Both the position numbers and the translations under genes were made by a program. Under the pieces are notes generated by a model. That model was given only the letters and a program-made list of their open reading frames with translations, did no database searches and had not been told where the DNA came from. Positions 1-10,826 of a DNA stretch of 64,000 nucleotides are shown here, in pieces. Origin of the DNA: Auanema rhodensis (taxonomy: Eukaryota > Nematoda > Chromadorea > Rhabditida > Rhabditidae); assembly GCA_964057225.1 (NCBI GenBank), contig OZ059896.1, forward strand, positions 20,146,501 through 20,210,500, read 5' to 3'. Position 1 is the stretch's first letter. Each line of letters begins with the position of its first letter.

Positions 1-1404
1 ACAATGTTATTCAACGAAAAAATTATTCCTTCAGGGTGAAAATCGAGGATATAAGTGTGAACTTATATCAGTTGATATCTCGGTGCATTTTTAAGCTAGC
101 GCAAATCTGATAACAGAGATCGACGCAGCTTAAAAATCCGCATCGAATGCACTATACTACATTGAGAAACGCTTAATACAAAAATTAGTTATGATCGTTT
201 GAAAAATGATGCATTAGTGTATGTTGAGTTTCCATGTACACTCAACATTGCTTCCAAAAACATTTTGACAAAAATTTTTTCGAAAAATTTCAAAATAATT
301 TAGCAAAAAGTAGATGTTTTTAGATTCCAGTTTTCAAGGCAAAGACGATGGACAATGTTATTCAACGAAAAAATTAATTCTTCAGGGTGAAAATCGAGGA
401 TATATGTGTGAACTTATATCAGTTGATATCTCGGTGCATTTTTAAGCTAGCGCAAATCTGATAACACAGATCGACGCAGCTTAAAAATCCGCATCGAATG
501 CACTATACTACATTGAGAAACGCTTAATACAAAAATTAGTTATGATCGTTTGAAAAATGATGCATTAGTGTATGTTGAGTTTCCATGTACACTCAACATT
601 GCTTCCAAAAACATTTTGACAAAAATTTTTTCGAAAAATTTCAAAATAATTTAGCAAAAAGTAGATGTTTTTAGATTCCTTTATTCAAGGCAAAGACGAT
701 GGACAATGTTATTCAACGAAAAAATTAATTCTTCAGGGTGAAAATCGAGGATATAAGTGTGAACTTATATCAGTTGATATCTCGGTGCATTTTTAAGCTA
801 GCGCAAATCTGATAACACAGATCGACGCAGCTTAAAAATCCGCATCGAATGCACTATACTACATTGAGAAACGCTTAATACAAAAATTAGTTATGATCGT
901 TTGAAAAATGATGCATTAGTGTATGTTGAGTTTCCATGTACACTCAACATTGCTTCCAAAAACATTTTGACAAAAATTTTTTCGAAAAATTTCAAAATAA
1001 TTTAGCAAAAAGTAGATGTTTTTAGATTCCATTTTTCAAGGCAAAGACGATGGACAGTGTTATTCAACGAAAAAATTAATTCTTCAGGGTGAAAATCGAG
1101 GATATAAGTGTGAACTTATATCAGTTGATATCTCGGTGCATTTTTAAGCTAGCGCAAATCTGATAACACAGATCGACGCAGCTTAAAAATCCGCATCGAA
1201 TGCACTATACTACATTGAGAAACGCTTAATACAAAAATTAGTTATGATCGTTTGAAAAATGATGCATTAGTGTATGTTGAGTTTCCATGTACACTCAACA
1301 TTGCTTCCAAAAACATTTTGACAAAAATTTTTTCGAAAAATTTCAAAATAATTTAGCAAAAAGTAGATGTTTTTAGATTCCATTTTTCAAGGCAAAGACG
1401 ATGG
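1..1404 (+). repeat. Units 0-3, no clear higher-order pattern
   Basis: Four monomers. Unit 0 belongs to the ATTATTCC/ACAGAG subtype that is common in the central domain and carries a private T330 to G (CCAGTTTT). Unit 1 has the private A54 to T stem change of the 48-69 hairpin. Units 2 and 3 are close to consensus, differing at A4 to G in unit 3. Nothing but satellite is present. Confidence 0.85.
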
Positions 1405-4212
1405 ACAGTGTTATTCAACGAAAAAATTAATTCTTCAGGGTGAAAATCGAGGATATAAGTGTGAACTTATATCAGTTGATATCTCGGTGCATTTTTAAGC
1501 TAGCGCAAATCTGATAACACAGATCGACGCAGCTTAAAAATCCGCATCGAATGCACTATACTACATTGAGAAACGCTTAATACAAAAATTAGTTATGATC
1601 GTTTGAAAAATGATGCATTAGTGTATGTTGAGTTTCCATGTACACTCAACATTGCTTCCAAAAACATTTTGACAAAAATTTTTTCGAAAAATTTCAAAAT
1701 AATTTAGCAAAAAGTAGATGTTTTTAGATTCCTTTATTCAAGGCAAAGACGATGGACAATGTTATTCAACGAAAAAATTAATTCTTTAGGGTGAAAATCG
1801 AGGATATAAGTGTGAACTTATATCAGTTGATATCTTGGTGCATTTTTAAGCTAGCGCAAATCTGATAACACAGATCGACGCAGCTTAAAAATCCGCATCG
1901 AATGCACTATACTACATTGAGAAACGCTTGATACAAAAATTAGTTATGATCGTTTGAAAAATGATGCATTAGTGTATGTTGAGTTTCCATGTACACTCAA
2001 CATTGCTTCCAAAAACATTTTGACAAAAATTTCTTCGAAAAATTTCAAAATAATTTAGCAAAAAGTAGATGTTTTTAGATTCCATTTTTCAAGGCAAAGA
2101 CGATGGACAGTGTTATTCAACGAAAAAATTATTTCTTCAGGGTGAAAATCGAGGATATAAGTGTGAACTTATATCAGTTGATATCTCGGTGCATTTTTAA
2201 GCTAGCGCAAATCTGATAACACAGATCGACGCAGCTTAAAAATCCGCATCGAATGCACTATACTACATTGAGAAACGCTTAATACAAAAATTAGTTATGA
2301 TCGTTTGAAAAATGATGCATTAGTGTATGTTGAGTTTCCATGTACACTCAACATTGCTTCCAAAAACATTTTGACAAAAATTTTTTCGAAAAATTTCAAA
2401 ATAATTTAGCAAAAAGTAGATGTTTTTAGATTCCATTTTTCAAGGCAAAGACGATGGACAATGTTATTCAACGGAAAAATTATTTCTTCAGGGTGAAAAT
2501 CGAGGATATAAGTGTGAACTTATATCAGTTGATATCTCGGTGCATTTTTAAGCTAGCGCAAATCTGATAACACAGATCGACGCAGCTTAAAAATCCGCAT
2601 CGAATGCACTATACTACATTGAGAAACGCTTAATACAAAAATTAGTTATGATCGTTTGAAAAATGATGCATTAGTGTATGTTGAGTTTCCATGTACACTC
2701 AACATTGCTTCCAAAAACATTTTGACAAAAATTTTTTCGAAAAATTTCAAAATAATTTAGCAAAAAGTAGATGTTTTTAGATTCCATTTTTCAAGGCAAA
2801 GACGATGGACAGTGTTATTCAACGAAAAAATTAATTCTTCAGGGTGAAAATCGAGGATATAAGTGTGAACTTATATCAGTTGATATCTCGGTGCATTTTT
2901 AAGCTAGCGCAAATCTGATAACACAGATCGACGCAGCTTAAAAATCCGCATCGAATGCACTATACTACATTGAGAAACGCTTAATACAAAAATTAGTTAT
3001 GATCGTTTGAAAAATGATGCATTAGTGTATGTTGAGTTTCCATGTACACTCAACATTGCTTCCAAAAACATTTTGACAAAAATTTTTTCGAAAAATTTCA
3101 AAATAATTTAGCAAAAAGTAGATGTTTTTAGATTCCTTTATTCAAGGCAAAGACGATGGACAATGTTATTCAACGAAAAAATTAATTCTTTAGGGTGAAA
3201 ATCGAGGATATAAGTGTGAACTTATATCAGTTGATATCTTGGTGCATTTTTAAGCTAGCGCAAATCTGATAACACAGATCGACGCAGCTTAAAAATCCGC
3301 ATCGAATGCACTATACTACATTGAGAAACGCTTGATACAAAAATTAGTTATGATCGTTTGAAAAATGATGCATTAGTGTATGTTGAGTTTCCATGTACAC
3401 TCAACATTGCTTCCAAAAACATTTTGACAAAAATTTCTTCGAAAAATTTCAAAATAATTTAGCAAAAAGTAGATGTTTTTAGATTCCATTTTTCAAGGCA
3501 AAGACGATGGACAGTGTTATTCAACGAAAAAATTATTTCTTCAGGGTGAAAATCGAGGATATAAGTGTGAACTTATATCAGTTGATATCTCGGTGCATTT
3601 TTAAGCTAGCGCAAATCTGATAACACAGATCGACGCAGCTTAAAAATCCGCATCGAATGCACTATACTACATTGAGAAACGCTTAATACAAAAATTAGTT
3701 ATGATCGTTTGAAAAATGATGCATTAGTGTATGTTGAGTTTCCATGTACACTCAACATTGCTTCCAAAAACATTTTGACAAAAATTTTTTCGAAAAATTT
3801 CAAAATAATTTAGCAAAAAGTAGATGTTTTTAGATTCCATTTTTCAAGGCAAAGACGATGGACAATGTTATTCAACGGAAAAATTATTTCTTCAGGGTGA
3901 AAATCGAGGATATAAGTGTGAACTTATATCAGTTGATATCTCGGTGCATTTTTAAGCTAGCGCAAATCTGATAACACAGATCGACGCAGCTTAAAAATCC
4001 GCATCGAATGCACTATACTACATTGAGAAACGCTTAATACAAAAATTAGTTATGATCGTTTGAAAAATGATGCATTAGTGTATGTTGAGTTTCCATGTAC
4101 ACTCAACATTGCTTCCAAAAACATTTTGACAAAAATTTTTTCGAAAAATTTCAAAATAATTTAGCAAAAAGTAGATGTTTTTAGATTCCATTTTTCAAGG
4201 CAAAGACGATGG
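1405..4212 (+). repeat. Tandem duplication of a 4-monomer block (2 x 1,404 bp)
   Basis: Units 4-7 (1405-2808) are repeated as units 8-11 (2809-4212). The signature in each is: ACAGTG with a CCTTTATT end; then TTAGGG, TCTTGG, CGCTTGAT and the rare ATTTCTTCG; then ACAGTG with AATTATTTCT; then ACGGAAAAATT. The rare ATTTCTTCG change occurs in the window only in units 5 and 9, which makes the block relationship clear. I saw no differences between the two copies. Confidence 0.85.
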
Positions 4213-6318
4213 ACAGTGTTATTCAACGAAAAAATTAATTCTTCAGGGTGAAAATCGAGGATATAAGTGTGAACTTATATCAGTTGATATCTCGGTGCAT
4301 TTTTAAGCTAGCGCAAATCTGATAACACAGATCGACGCAGCTTAAAAATCCGCATCGAATGCACTATACTACATTGAGAAACGCTTAATACAAAAATTAG
4401 TTATGATCGTTTGAAAAATGATGCATTAGTGTATGTTGAGTTTCCATGTACACTCAACATTGCTTCCAAAAACATTTTGACAAAAATTTTTTCGAAAAAT
4501 TTCAAAATAATTTAGCAAAAAGTAGATGTTTTTAGATTCCATTTTTCAAGGCAAAGACGATGGACAATGTTATTCAACGGAAAAATTATTTCTTCAGGGT
4601 GAAAATCGAGGATATAAGTGTGAACTTATATCAGTTGATATCTCGGTGCATTTTTAAGCTAGCGCAAATCTGATAACACAGATCGACGCAGCTTAAAAAT
4701 GCGCATCGAATGCACTATACTACATTGAGAAACGCTTAATACAAAAATTAGTTATGATCGTTTGAAAAATGATGCATTAGTGTATGTTGAGTTTCCATGT
4801 ACACTCAACATTGCTTCCAAAAACATTTTGACAAAAATTTTTTCGAAAAATTTCAAAATAATTTAGCAAAAAGTAGATGTTTTTAGATTCCATTTTTCAA
4901 GGCAAAGACGATGGACAATGTTATTCAACGAAAAAATTAATTCTTCAGAGTGAAAATCGAGGATATAAGTGTGAACTTATATCAGTTGATATCTCGGTGC
5001 ATTTTTAAGCTAGCGCAAATCTGATAACACAGATCGACGCAGCTTAAAAATGCGCATCGAATGCACTATACTACATTGAGAAACGCTTGATACAAAAATT
5101 AGTTATGATCGTTTGAAAAATGATGCATTAGTGTATGTTGAGTTTCCATGTACACTCAACATTGCTTCCAAAAACATTTTGACAAAAATTTTTTCGAAAA
5201 ATTTCAAAATAATTTAGCAAAAAGTAGATGTTTTTAGATTCCTTTTTTCAAGGCAAAGACGATGGACAATGTTATTCAACGAAAAAATTATTCCTTCAGG
5301 GTGAAAATCGAGGATATAAGTGTGAACTTATATCAGTTGATATCTCGGTGCATTTTTAAGCTAGCGCAAATCTGATAACAGAGATCGACGCAGCTTAAAA
5401 ATCCGCATCGAATGCACTATACTACATTGAGAAACGCTTAATACAAGAATTAGTTATGATCGTTTGAAAAATGATGCATTAGTGTATGTTGAGTTTCCAT
5501 GTACACTCAACATTGCTTCCAAAAACATTTTGACAAAAATTTTTTCGAAAAATTTCAAAATAATTTAGCAAAAAGTAGATGTTTTTAGATTCCTTTATTA
5601 AAGGCAAAGACGATGGACAATGTTATTCAACGAAAAAATTAATTCTTCAGGGTGAAAATCGAGGATATAAGTGTGAACTTATATCAGTTGATATCTCGGT
5701 GCATTTTTAAGCTAGCGCAAATCTGATAACACAGATCGACGCAGCTTAAAAATCCGCATCGAATGCACTATACTACATTGAGAAACGCTTGATACAAAAA
5801 TTAGTTATGATCGTTTGAAAAATGATGCATTAGTGTATGTTGAGTTTCCATGTACACTCAACATTGCTTCCAAAAATATTTTGACAAAAATTTTTTCGAA
5901 AAATTTCAAAATAATTTAGCAAAAAGTAGATGTTTTTAGATTCCATTTTTCAAGGCAAAGACGATGGACAATGTTATTCAACGGAAAAATTATTTCTTCA
6001 GGGTGAAAATCGAGGATATAAGTGTGAACTTATATCAGTTGATATCTCGGTGCATTTTTAAGCTAGCGCAAATCTGATAACACAGATCGACGCAGCTTAA
6101 AAATGCGCATCGAATGCACTATACTACATTGAGAAACGCTTGATACAAAAATTAGTTATGATCGTTTGAAAAATGATGCATTAGTGTATGTTGAGTTTCC
6201 ATGTACACTCAACATTGCTTCCAAAAACATTTTGACAAAAATTTTTTCGAAAAATTTCAAAATAATTTAGCAAAAAGTAGATGTTTTTAGATTCCATTTT
6301 TCAAGGCAAAGACGATGG
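4213..6318 (+). repeat. Units 12-17, mixed subtypes
   Basis: Six monomers without a clean multi-monomer period. Units 13, 14 and 17 carry C138 to G (AATGCGC); unit 14 has a private TCAGAGTG; unit 15 is of the ATTATTCC/ACAGAG/CAAGAATT subtype otherwise seen in units 40 and 79, with a private TTATTAAAGG end; unit 16 has a private AAAAATATTTT. Only satellite sequence is present. Confidence 0.8.
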
Positions 6319-6669
6319 ACAATGTTATTCAACGAAAAAATTAATTCTTCAGGGTGAAAATCGAGGATATAAGTGTGAACTTATATCAGTTGATATCTCG
6401 GTGCATTTTTAAGCTAGCGCAAATCTGATAACACAGATCGACGCAGCTTAAAAATCCGCATCGAATGCACTATACTACATTGAGAAACGCTTAATACAAA
6501 AATTAGTTATGATCGTTTGAAAAATGATGCATTAGTATATGTTGAGTTTCCATGTACACTCAACATTGCATCCAAAAACATTTTGACAAAAATTTTTTCG
6601 AAAAATTTCAAAATAATTCAGCAAAAAGTAGATGTTTTTAGATTCCATTTTTCAAGGCAAAGACGATGG
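6319..6669 (+). repeat. Monomer unit 18, variant with the TAG stop changed to CAG
   Basis: At offset 301 the normal ATTTAGCAA reads ATTCAGCAA, removing the in-frame stop that closes the frame beginning at the TTG at offset 199. A 63-codon frame results, 6517-6708, which crosses into the next monomer and ends at the TGA of GGGTGA. The unit also carries ATTGCATCC for ATTGCTTCC. I regard the frame as a chance opening in satellite DNA: it starts at TTG, shows no domain, is rich in K, N, F and I as any AT-rich frame would be, and is closed in the monomers around it. Confidence 0.8.
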
Positions 6670-7020
6670 ACAGTGTTATTCAACGAAAAAATTAATTCTT
6701 CAGGGTGAAAATCGAGGATATAAGTGTGAACTTATATCAGTTGATATCTCGGTGCATTTTTAAGCTAGCGCAAATCTGATAACACAGATCGACGCAGCTT
6801 AAAAATCCGCATCGAATGCACTATACTACATCGAAAAACGCTTAATACAAAAATTAGTTATGATCGTTTGAAAAATGATGCATTAGTGTATGTTGAGTTT
6901 CCATGTACACTCAACATTGCTTCCAAAAACATTTTGACAAAAATTTTTTCGAAAAATTTCAAAATAATTTAGCAAAAAGTAGATGTTTTTAGATTCCATT
7001 TTTCAAGGCAAAGACGATGG

Positions 7021-7371
7021 ACAATGTTATTCAACGAAAAAATTAATTCTTCAGGGTGAAAATCGAGGATATAAGTGTGAACTTATATCAGTTGATATCT
7101 CGGTGCATTTTTAAGCTAGCGCAAATCTGATAACACAGATCGACGCAGCTTAAAAATCCGCATTGAATGCACTATACTACATTGAGAAACGCTTAATACA
7201 AAAATTAGTTATGATCGTTTGAAAAATGATGCATTAGTGTATGTTGAGTTTCCATGTACACTCAACATTGCATCCAAAAACATTTTGACAAAAATTTTTT
7301 CGAAAAATTTCAAAATAATTCAGCAAAAAGTAGATGTTTTTAGATTCCATTTTTCAAGGCAAAGACGATGG
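7021..7371 (+). repeat. Monomer unit 20, second copy of the TAG-to-CAG variant
   Basis: This unit shares both the GCATCC and TTCAGC changes with unit 18, two monomers upstream, so one arose by copying the other, probably in a two-monomer (702 bp) exchange. The frame at 7219-7410 gives the same 63-residue product; the one coding difference I saw, GTA versus GTG for valine, is silent. A single silent change is not evidence of selection. Unit 20 also has a CpG-to-TpG change at offset 144 (GCATTGAA). Confidence 0.8.
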
Positions 7372-10300
7372 ACAGTGTTATTCAACGAAAAAATTAATTC
7401 TTCAGGGTGAAAATCGAGGATATAAGTGTGAACTTATATCAGTTGATATCTCGGTGCATTTTCAAGCTAGCGCAAATCTGATAACACAGATCGACGCAGC
7501 TTAAAAATCCGCATCGAATGCACTATACTACATTGAGAAACGCTTAATACAAAAATTTGTTATGATTGTTTGAAAAATGATGCATTAGTGTATATTGAGT
7601 TTCCATGTACACTCAACATTGCTTCCAAAAACATTTTGACAAAAATTTTTTCGAAAAATTTCGAAATAATTTAGCAAAAAGTAGATGTTTTTAGATTCCT
7701 TTATTCAAGACAAAGACGATGGACAATGTTATTCAACGAAAAAATTAATTCTTTAGGGTGAAAATCGAGGATATAAGTGTGAACTTATATCAGTTGATAT
7801 CTTGGTGCATTTTTAAGCTAGCGCAAATCTGATAACACAGATCGACGCAGCTTAAAAATCCACATCGAATGCACTATACTACATTGAGAAACGCTTGATA
7901 CAAAAATTAGTTATGATCGTTTGAAAAATGATGCATTAGTGTATGTTGAGTTTCCATGTACACTCAACATTGCTTCCAAAAACATTTTGACAAAAATTTT
8001 TTCGAAAAATTTCAAAATAATTTAGCAAAAAGTAGATGTTTTTAGATTCCATTTTTCAAGGCAAAGACGATGGACAGTGTTATTCAACGAAAAAATTAAT
8101 TCTTCAGGGTGAAAATCGAGGATATAAGTGTGAACTTATATCAGTTGATATCTCGGTGCATTTTTAAGCTAGCGCAAATCTGATAACACAGATCGACGCA
8201 GCTTAAAAATCCGCATCGAATGCACTATACTACATTGAGAAACGCTTAATACAAAAATTAGTTATGATCGTTTGAAAAATGATGCATTAGTGTATGTTGA
8301 GTTTCCATGTACACTCAACATTGCTTCCAAAAACATTTTGACAAAAATTTTTTCGAAAAATTTCGAAATAATTTAGCAAAAAGTAGATGTTTTTAGATTC
8401 CTTTATTCAAGACAAAGACGATGGACAATGTTATTCAACGAAAAAATTAATTCTTTAGGGTGAAAATCGAGGATATAAGTGTGAACTTATATCAGTTGAT
8501 ATCTTGGTGCATTTTTAAGCTAGCGCAAATCTGATAACACAGATCGACGCAGCCTAAAAATCCACATCGAATGCACTATACTACATTGAGAAACGCTTGA
8601 TACAAAAATTAGTTATGATCGTTTGAAAAATGATGCATTAGTGTATGTTGAGTTTCCATGTACACTCAACATTGCTTCCAAAAACATTTTGACAAAAATT
8701 TTTTCGAAAAATTTCAAAATAATTTAGCAAAAAGTAGATGTTTTTAGATTCCATTTTTAGAGGCAAAGACGATGGACAGTGTTATTCAACGAAAAAATTA
8801 ATTCTTCAGGGTGAAAATCGAGGATATAAGTGTGAACTTATATCAGTTGATATCTCGGTGCATTTTTAAGCTAGCGCAAATCTGATAACACAGATCGACG
8901 CAGCTTAAAAATCCGCATCGAATGCACTATACTACATTGAGAAACGCTTAATACAAAAATTAGTTATGATCGTTTGAAAAATGATGCATTAGTGTATGTT
9001 GAGTTTCCATGTACACTCAACATTGCTTCCAAAAACATTTTGACAAAAATTTTTTCGAAAAATTTCGAAATAATTTAGCAAAAAGTAGATGTTTTTAGAT
9101 TCCATTTTTCAAGGCAAAGACGATGGACAGTGTTATTCAACGAAAAAATTAATTCTTCAGGGTGAAAATCGAGGATATAAGTGTGAACTTATATCAGTTG
9201 ATATCTCGGTGCATTTTTAAGCTAGCGCAAATCTGATAACACAGATCGACGCAGCTTAAAAATCCGCATCGAATGCACTATACTACATTGAGAAACGCTT
9301 AATACAAAAATTAGTTATGATCGTTTGAAAAATGATGCATTAGTGTATGTTGAGTTTCCATGTACACTCAACATTGCTTCCAAAAACATTTTGACAAAAA
9401 TTTTTTCGAAAAATTTCGAAATAATTTAGCAAAAAGTAGATGTTTTTAGATTCCTTTATTCAAGACAAAGACGATGGACAATGTTATTCAACGAAAAAAT
9501 TAATTCTTTAGGGTGAAAATCGAGGATATAAGTGTGAACTTATATCAGTTGATATCTTGGTGCATTTTTAAGCTAGCGCAAATCTGATAACACAGATCGA
9601 CGCAGCCTAAAAATCCACATCGAATGCACTATACTACATTGAGAAACGCTTGATACAAAAATTAGTTATGATCGTTTGAAAAATGATGCATTAGTGTATG
9701 TTGAGTTTCCATGTACACTCAACATTGCTTCCAAAAACATTTTGACAAAAATTTTTTCGAAAAATTTCAAAATAATTTAGCAAAAAGTAGATGTTTTTAG
9801 ATTCCATTTTTAGAGGCAAAGACGATGGACAGTGTTATTCAACGAAAAAATTAATTCTTCAGGGTGAAAATCGAGGATATAAGTGTGAACTTATATCAGT
9901 TGATATCTCGGTGCATTTTTAAGCTAGCGCAAATCTGATAACACAGATCGACGCAGCTTAAAAATCCGCATCGAATGCACTATACTACATTGAGAAACGC
10001 TTAATACAAAAATTAGTTATGATCGTTTGAAAAATGATGCATTAGTGTATGTTGAGTTTCCATGTACACTCAACATTGCTTCCAAAAACATTTTGACAAA
10101 AATTTTTTCGAAAAATTTCGAAATAATTTAGCAAAAAGTAGATGTTTTTAGATTCCTTTATTCAAGGCAAAGACGATGGACAATGTTATTCAACGAAAAA
10201 ATTAATTCTTTAGGGTGAAAATCGAGGATATAAGTGTGAACTTATATCAGTTGATATCTTGGTGCATTTTTAAGCTAGCGCAAATCTGATAACACAGATC

Positions 10301-10577
10301 GACGCAGCTTAAAAATCCGCATCGAATGCACTATACTACATTGAAAAACGCTTAATACAAAAATTAGTTATGATCGTTTGAAAAATGATGCATTAGTGTA
10401 TGTTGAGTTTCCATGTACACTCAACATTGCTTCCAAAAACATTTTGACAAAAATTTTTTCGAAAAATTTCAAAATAATTTAGCAAAAAGTAGATGTTTTT
10501 AGATTCCTTTATTCAAGGCAAAAACGATGGACAATGTTATTCAACGAAAAAATTAATTCTTCAGGGTGAAAATCGAG

Positions 10578-10599
10578 GATATAAGTGTGAACTTATATC
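10578..10599 (+). other. Perfect 9-bp hairpin with GTGA loop (monomer 48-69)
   Basis: The arms GATATAAGT and ACTTATATC are exact reverse complements around the four bases GTGA. The element is present at the same offset in every monomer. The loop is GTAA in units 50, 63, 73, 89, 102, 107, 115, 131, 134, 138 and 141, and GAGA in units 108 and 116. The only stem changes I noticed are single cases at offset 54, in unit 1 (A to T) and unit 151 (A to G). In RNA from the + strand all three loops would be GNRA tetraloops, a class known to be unusually stable. Whether it is transcribed or folds cannot be told from the DNA, and it could equally be a protein-binding palindrome or chance. Confidence 0.75.
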
Positions 10600-10609
10600 A
10601 GTTGATATC

Positions 10610-10676
10610 TCGGTGCATTTTTAAGCTAGCGCAAATCTGATAACACAGATCGACGCAGCTTAAAAATCCGCATCGA
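10610..10676 (+). other. Long imperfect dyad (monomer 80-146)
   Basis: An 11-bp arm ATTTTTAAGCT (offset 87-97) is matched by its exact reverse complement at 127-137. Inside it GCG (99-101) can pair with CGC (124-126), and ATCTG (105-109) pairs with CAGAT (116-120) around a six-base loop. Outside it offsets 80-86 can pair with 140-146 apart from one G-T position. It is the largest foldback in the monomer. Unlike the 48-69 hairpin it is not strictly kept: C116 to G in the ATTATTCC-type units breaks an inner pair, G101 to C occurs in units 39, 40, 68, 78 and 79, and T130 to C occurs in units 24, 27 and 34. Cruciform formation or protein binding is possible; no function is shown. Confidence 0.65.
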
Positions 10677-10750
10677 ATGCACTATACTACATTGAGAAAC
10701 GCTTAATACAAAAATTAGTTATGATCGTTTGAAAAATGATGCATTAGTGT

Positions 10751-10778
10751 ATGTTGAGTTTCCATGTACACTCAACAT
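10751..10778 (+). other. 9-bp inverted repeat (monomer 221-248)
   Basis: ATGTTGAGT (offset 221-229) is the exact reverse complement of ACTCAACAT (240-248), separated by ten bases. It lies in the most conserved third of the monomer. I saw arm changes only at the facing pair 223/246: G223 to A in units 21 and 31, and C246 to T in unit 167, the second leaving a G-U pair in RNA. It could be a binding site for a dimeric protein or a structural element; nothing here identifies a partner. Confidence 0.65.
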
Positions 10779-10791
10779 TGCTTCCAAAAAC

Positions 10792-10826
10792 ATTTTGACA
10801 AAAATTTTTTCGAAAAATTTCAAAAT
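10792..10826 (+). other. A/T-tract dyad centred on TTCGAA (monomer 262-296)
   Basis: The outer arms ATTTTGA (262-268) and TCAAAAT (290-296) are exact reverse complements, and the interior holds a 12-bp palindrome of five T, CG and five A at 276-287. Short A and T runs on both sides suggest an intrinsically bent or nucleosome-positioning segment, which is common in AT-rich satellites; this is inference. Recurring variants cluster at its right arm: A292 to G, which creates a second TTCGAA, and a swap of AT to TA at 295-296 that breaks the outer arm. Units 5 and 9 have a T to C change in the T run. Confidence 0.6.

Noticed and set aside
1783-1792. Plant-type telomere motif TTTAGGG
   Set aside because: It occurs once per TTAGGG-type monomer through a single C-to-T change from TTCAGGG, never as a tandem run; it is chance.
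6517-6708. 63-codon open frame on the + strand
   Set aside because: It lies wholly in satellite sequence, begins at TTG, spans a monomer boundary, has no recognisable motif, and exists only because one in-frame TAG is CAG in this unit.
7219-7410. Second copy of the 63-codon frame
   Set aside because: Same satellite variant copied two monomers downstream; the identical product follows from the copying and not from evident selection.
10531-10564. CENP-B box on the minus strand (TTCGTTGAATAACATT, consensus offset 3-18)
   Set aside because: It resembles the first half of the mammalian box (TTCGTTG and a following A), but the essential CGGG part is absent, so a match is not supported.
10676-10758. 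Ancient internal direct repeat: offsets 146-166 resemble 208-228 (about 14 of 21 bases)
   Set aside because: The similarity is short and stops abruptly on both sides; in AT-rich sequence this is close to what chance gives.
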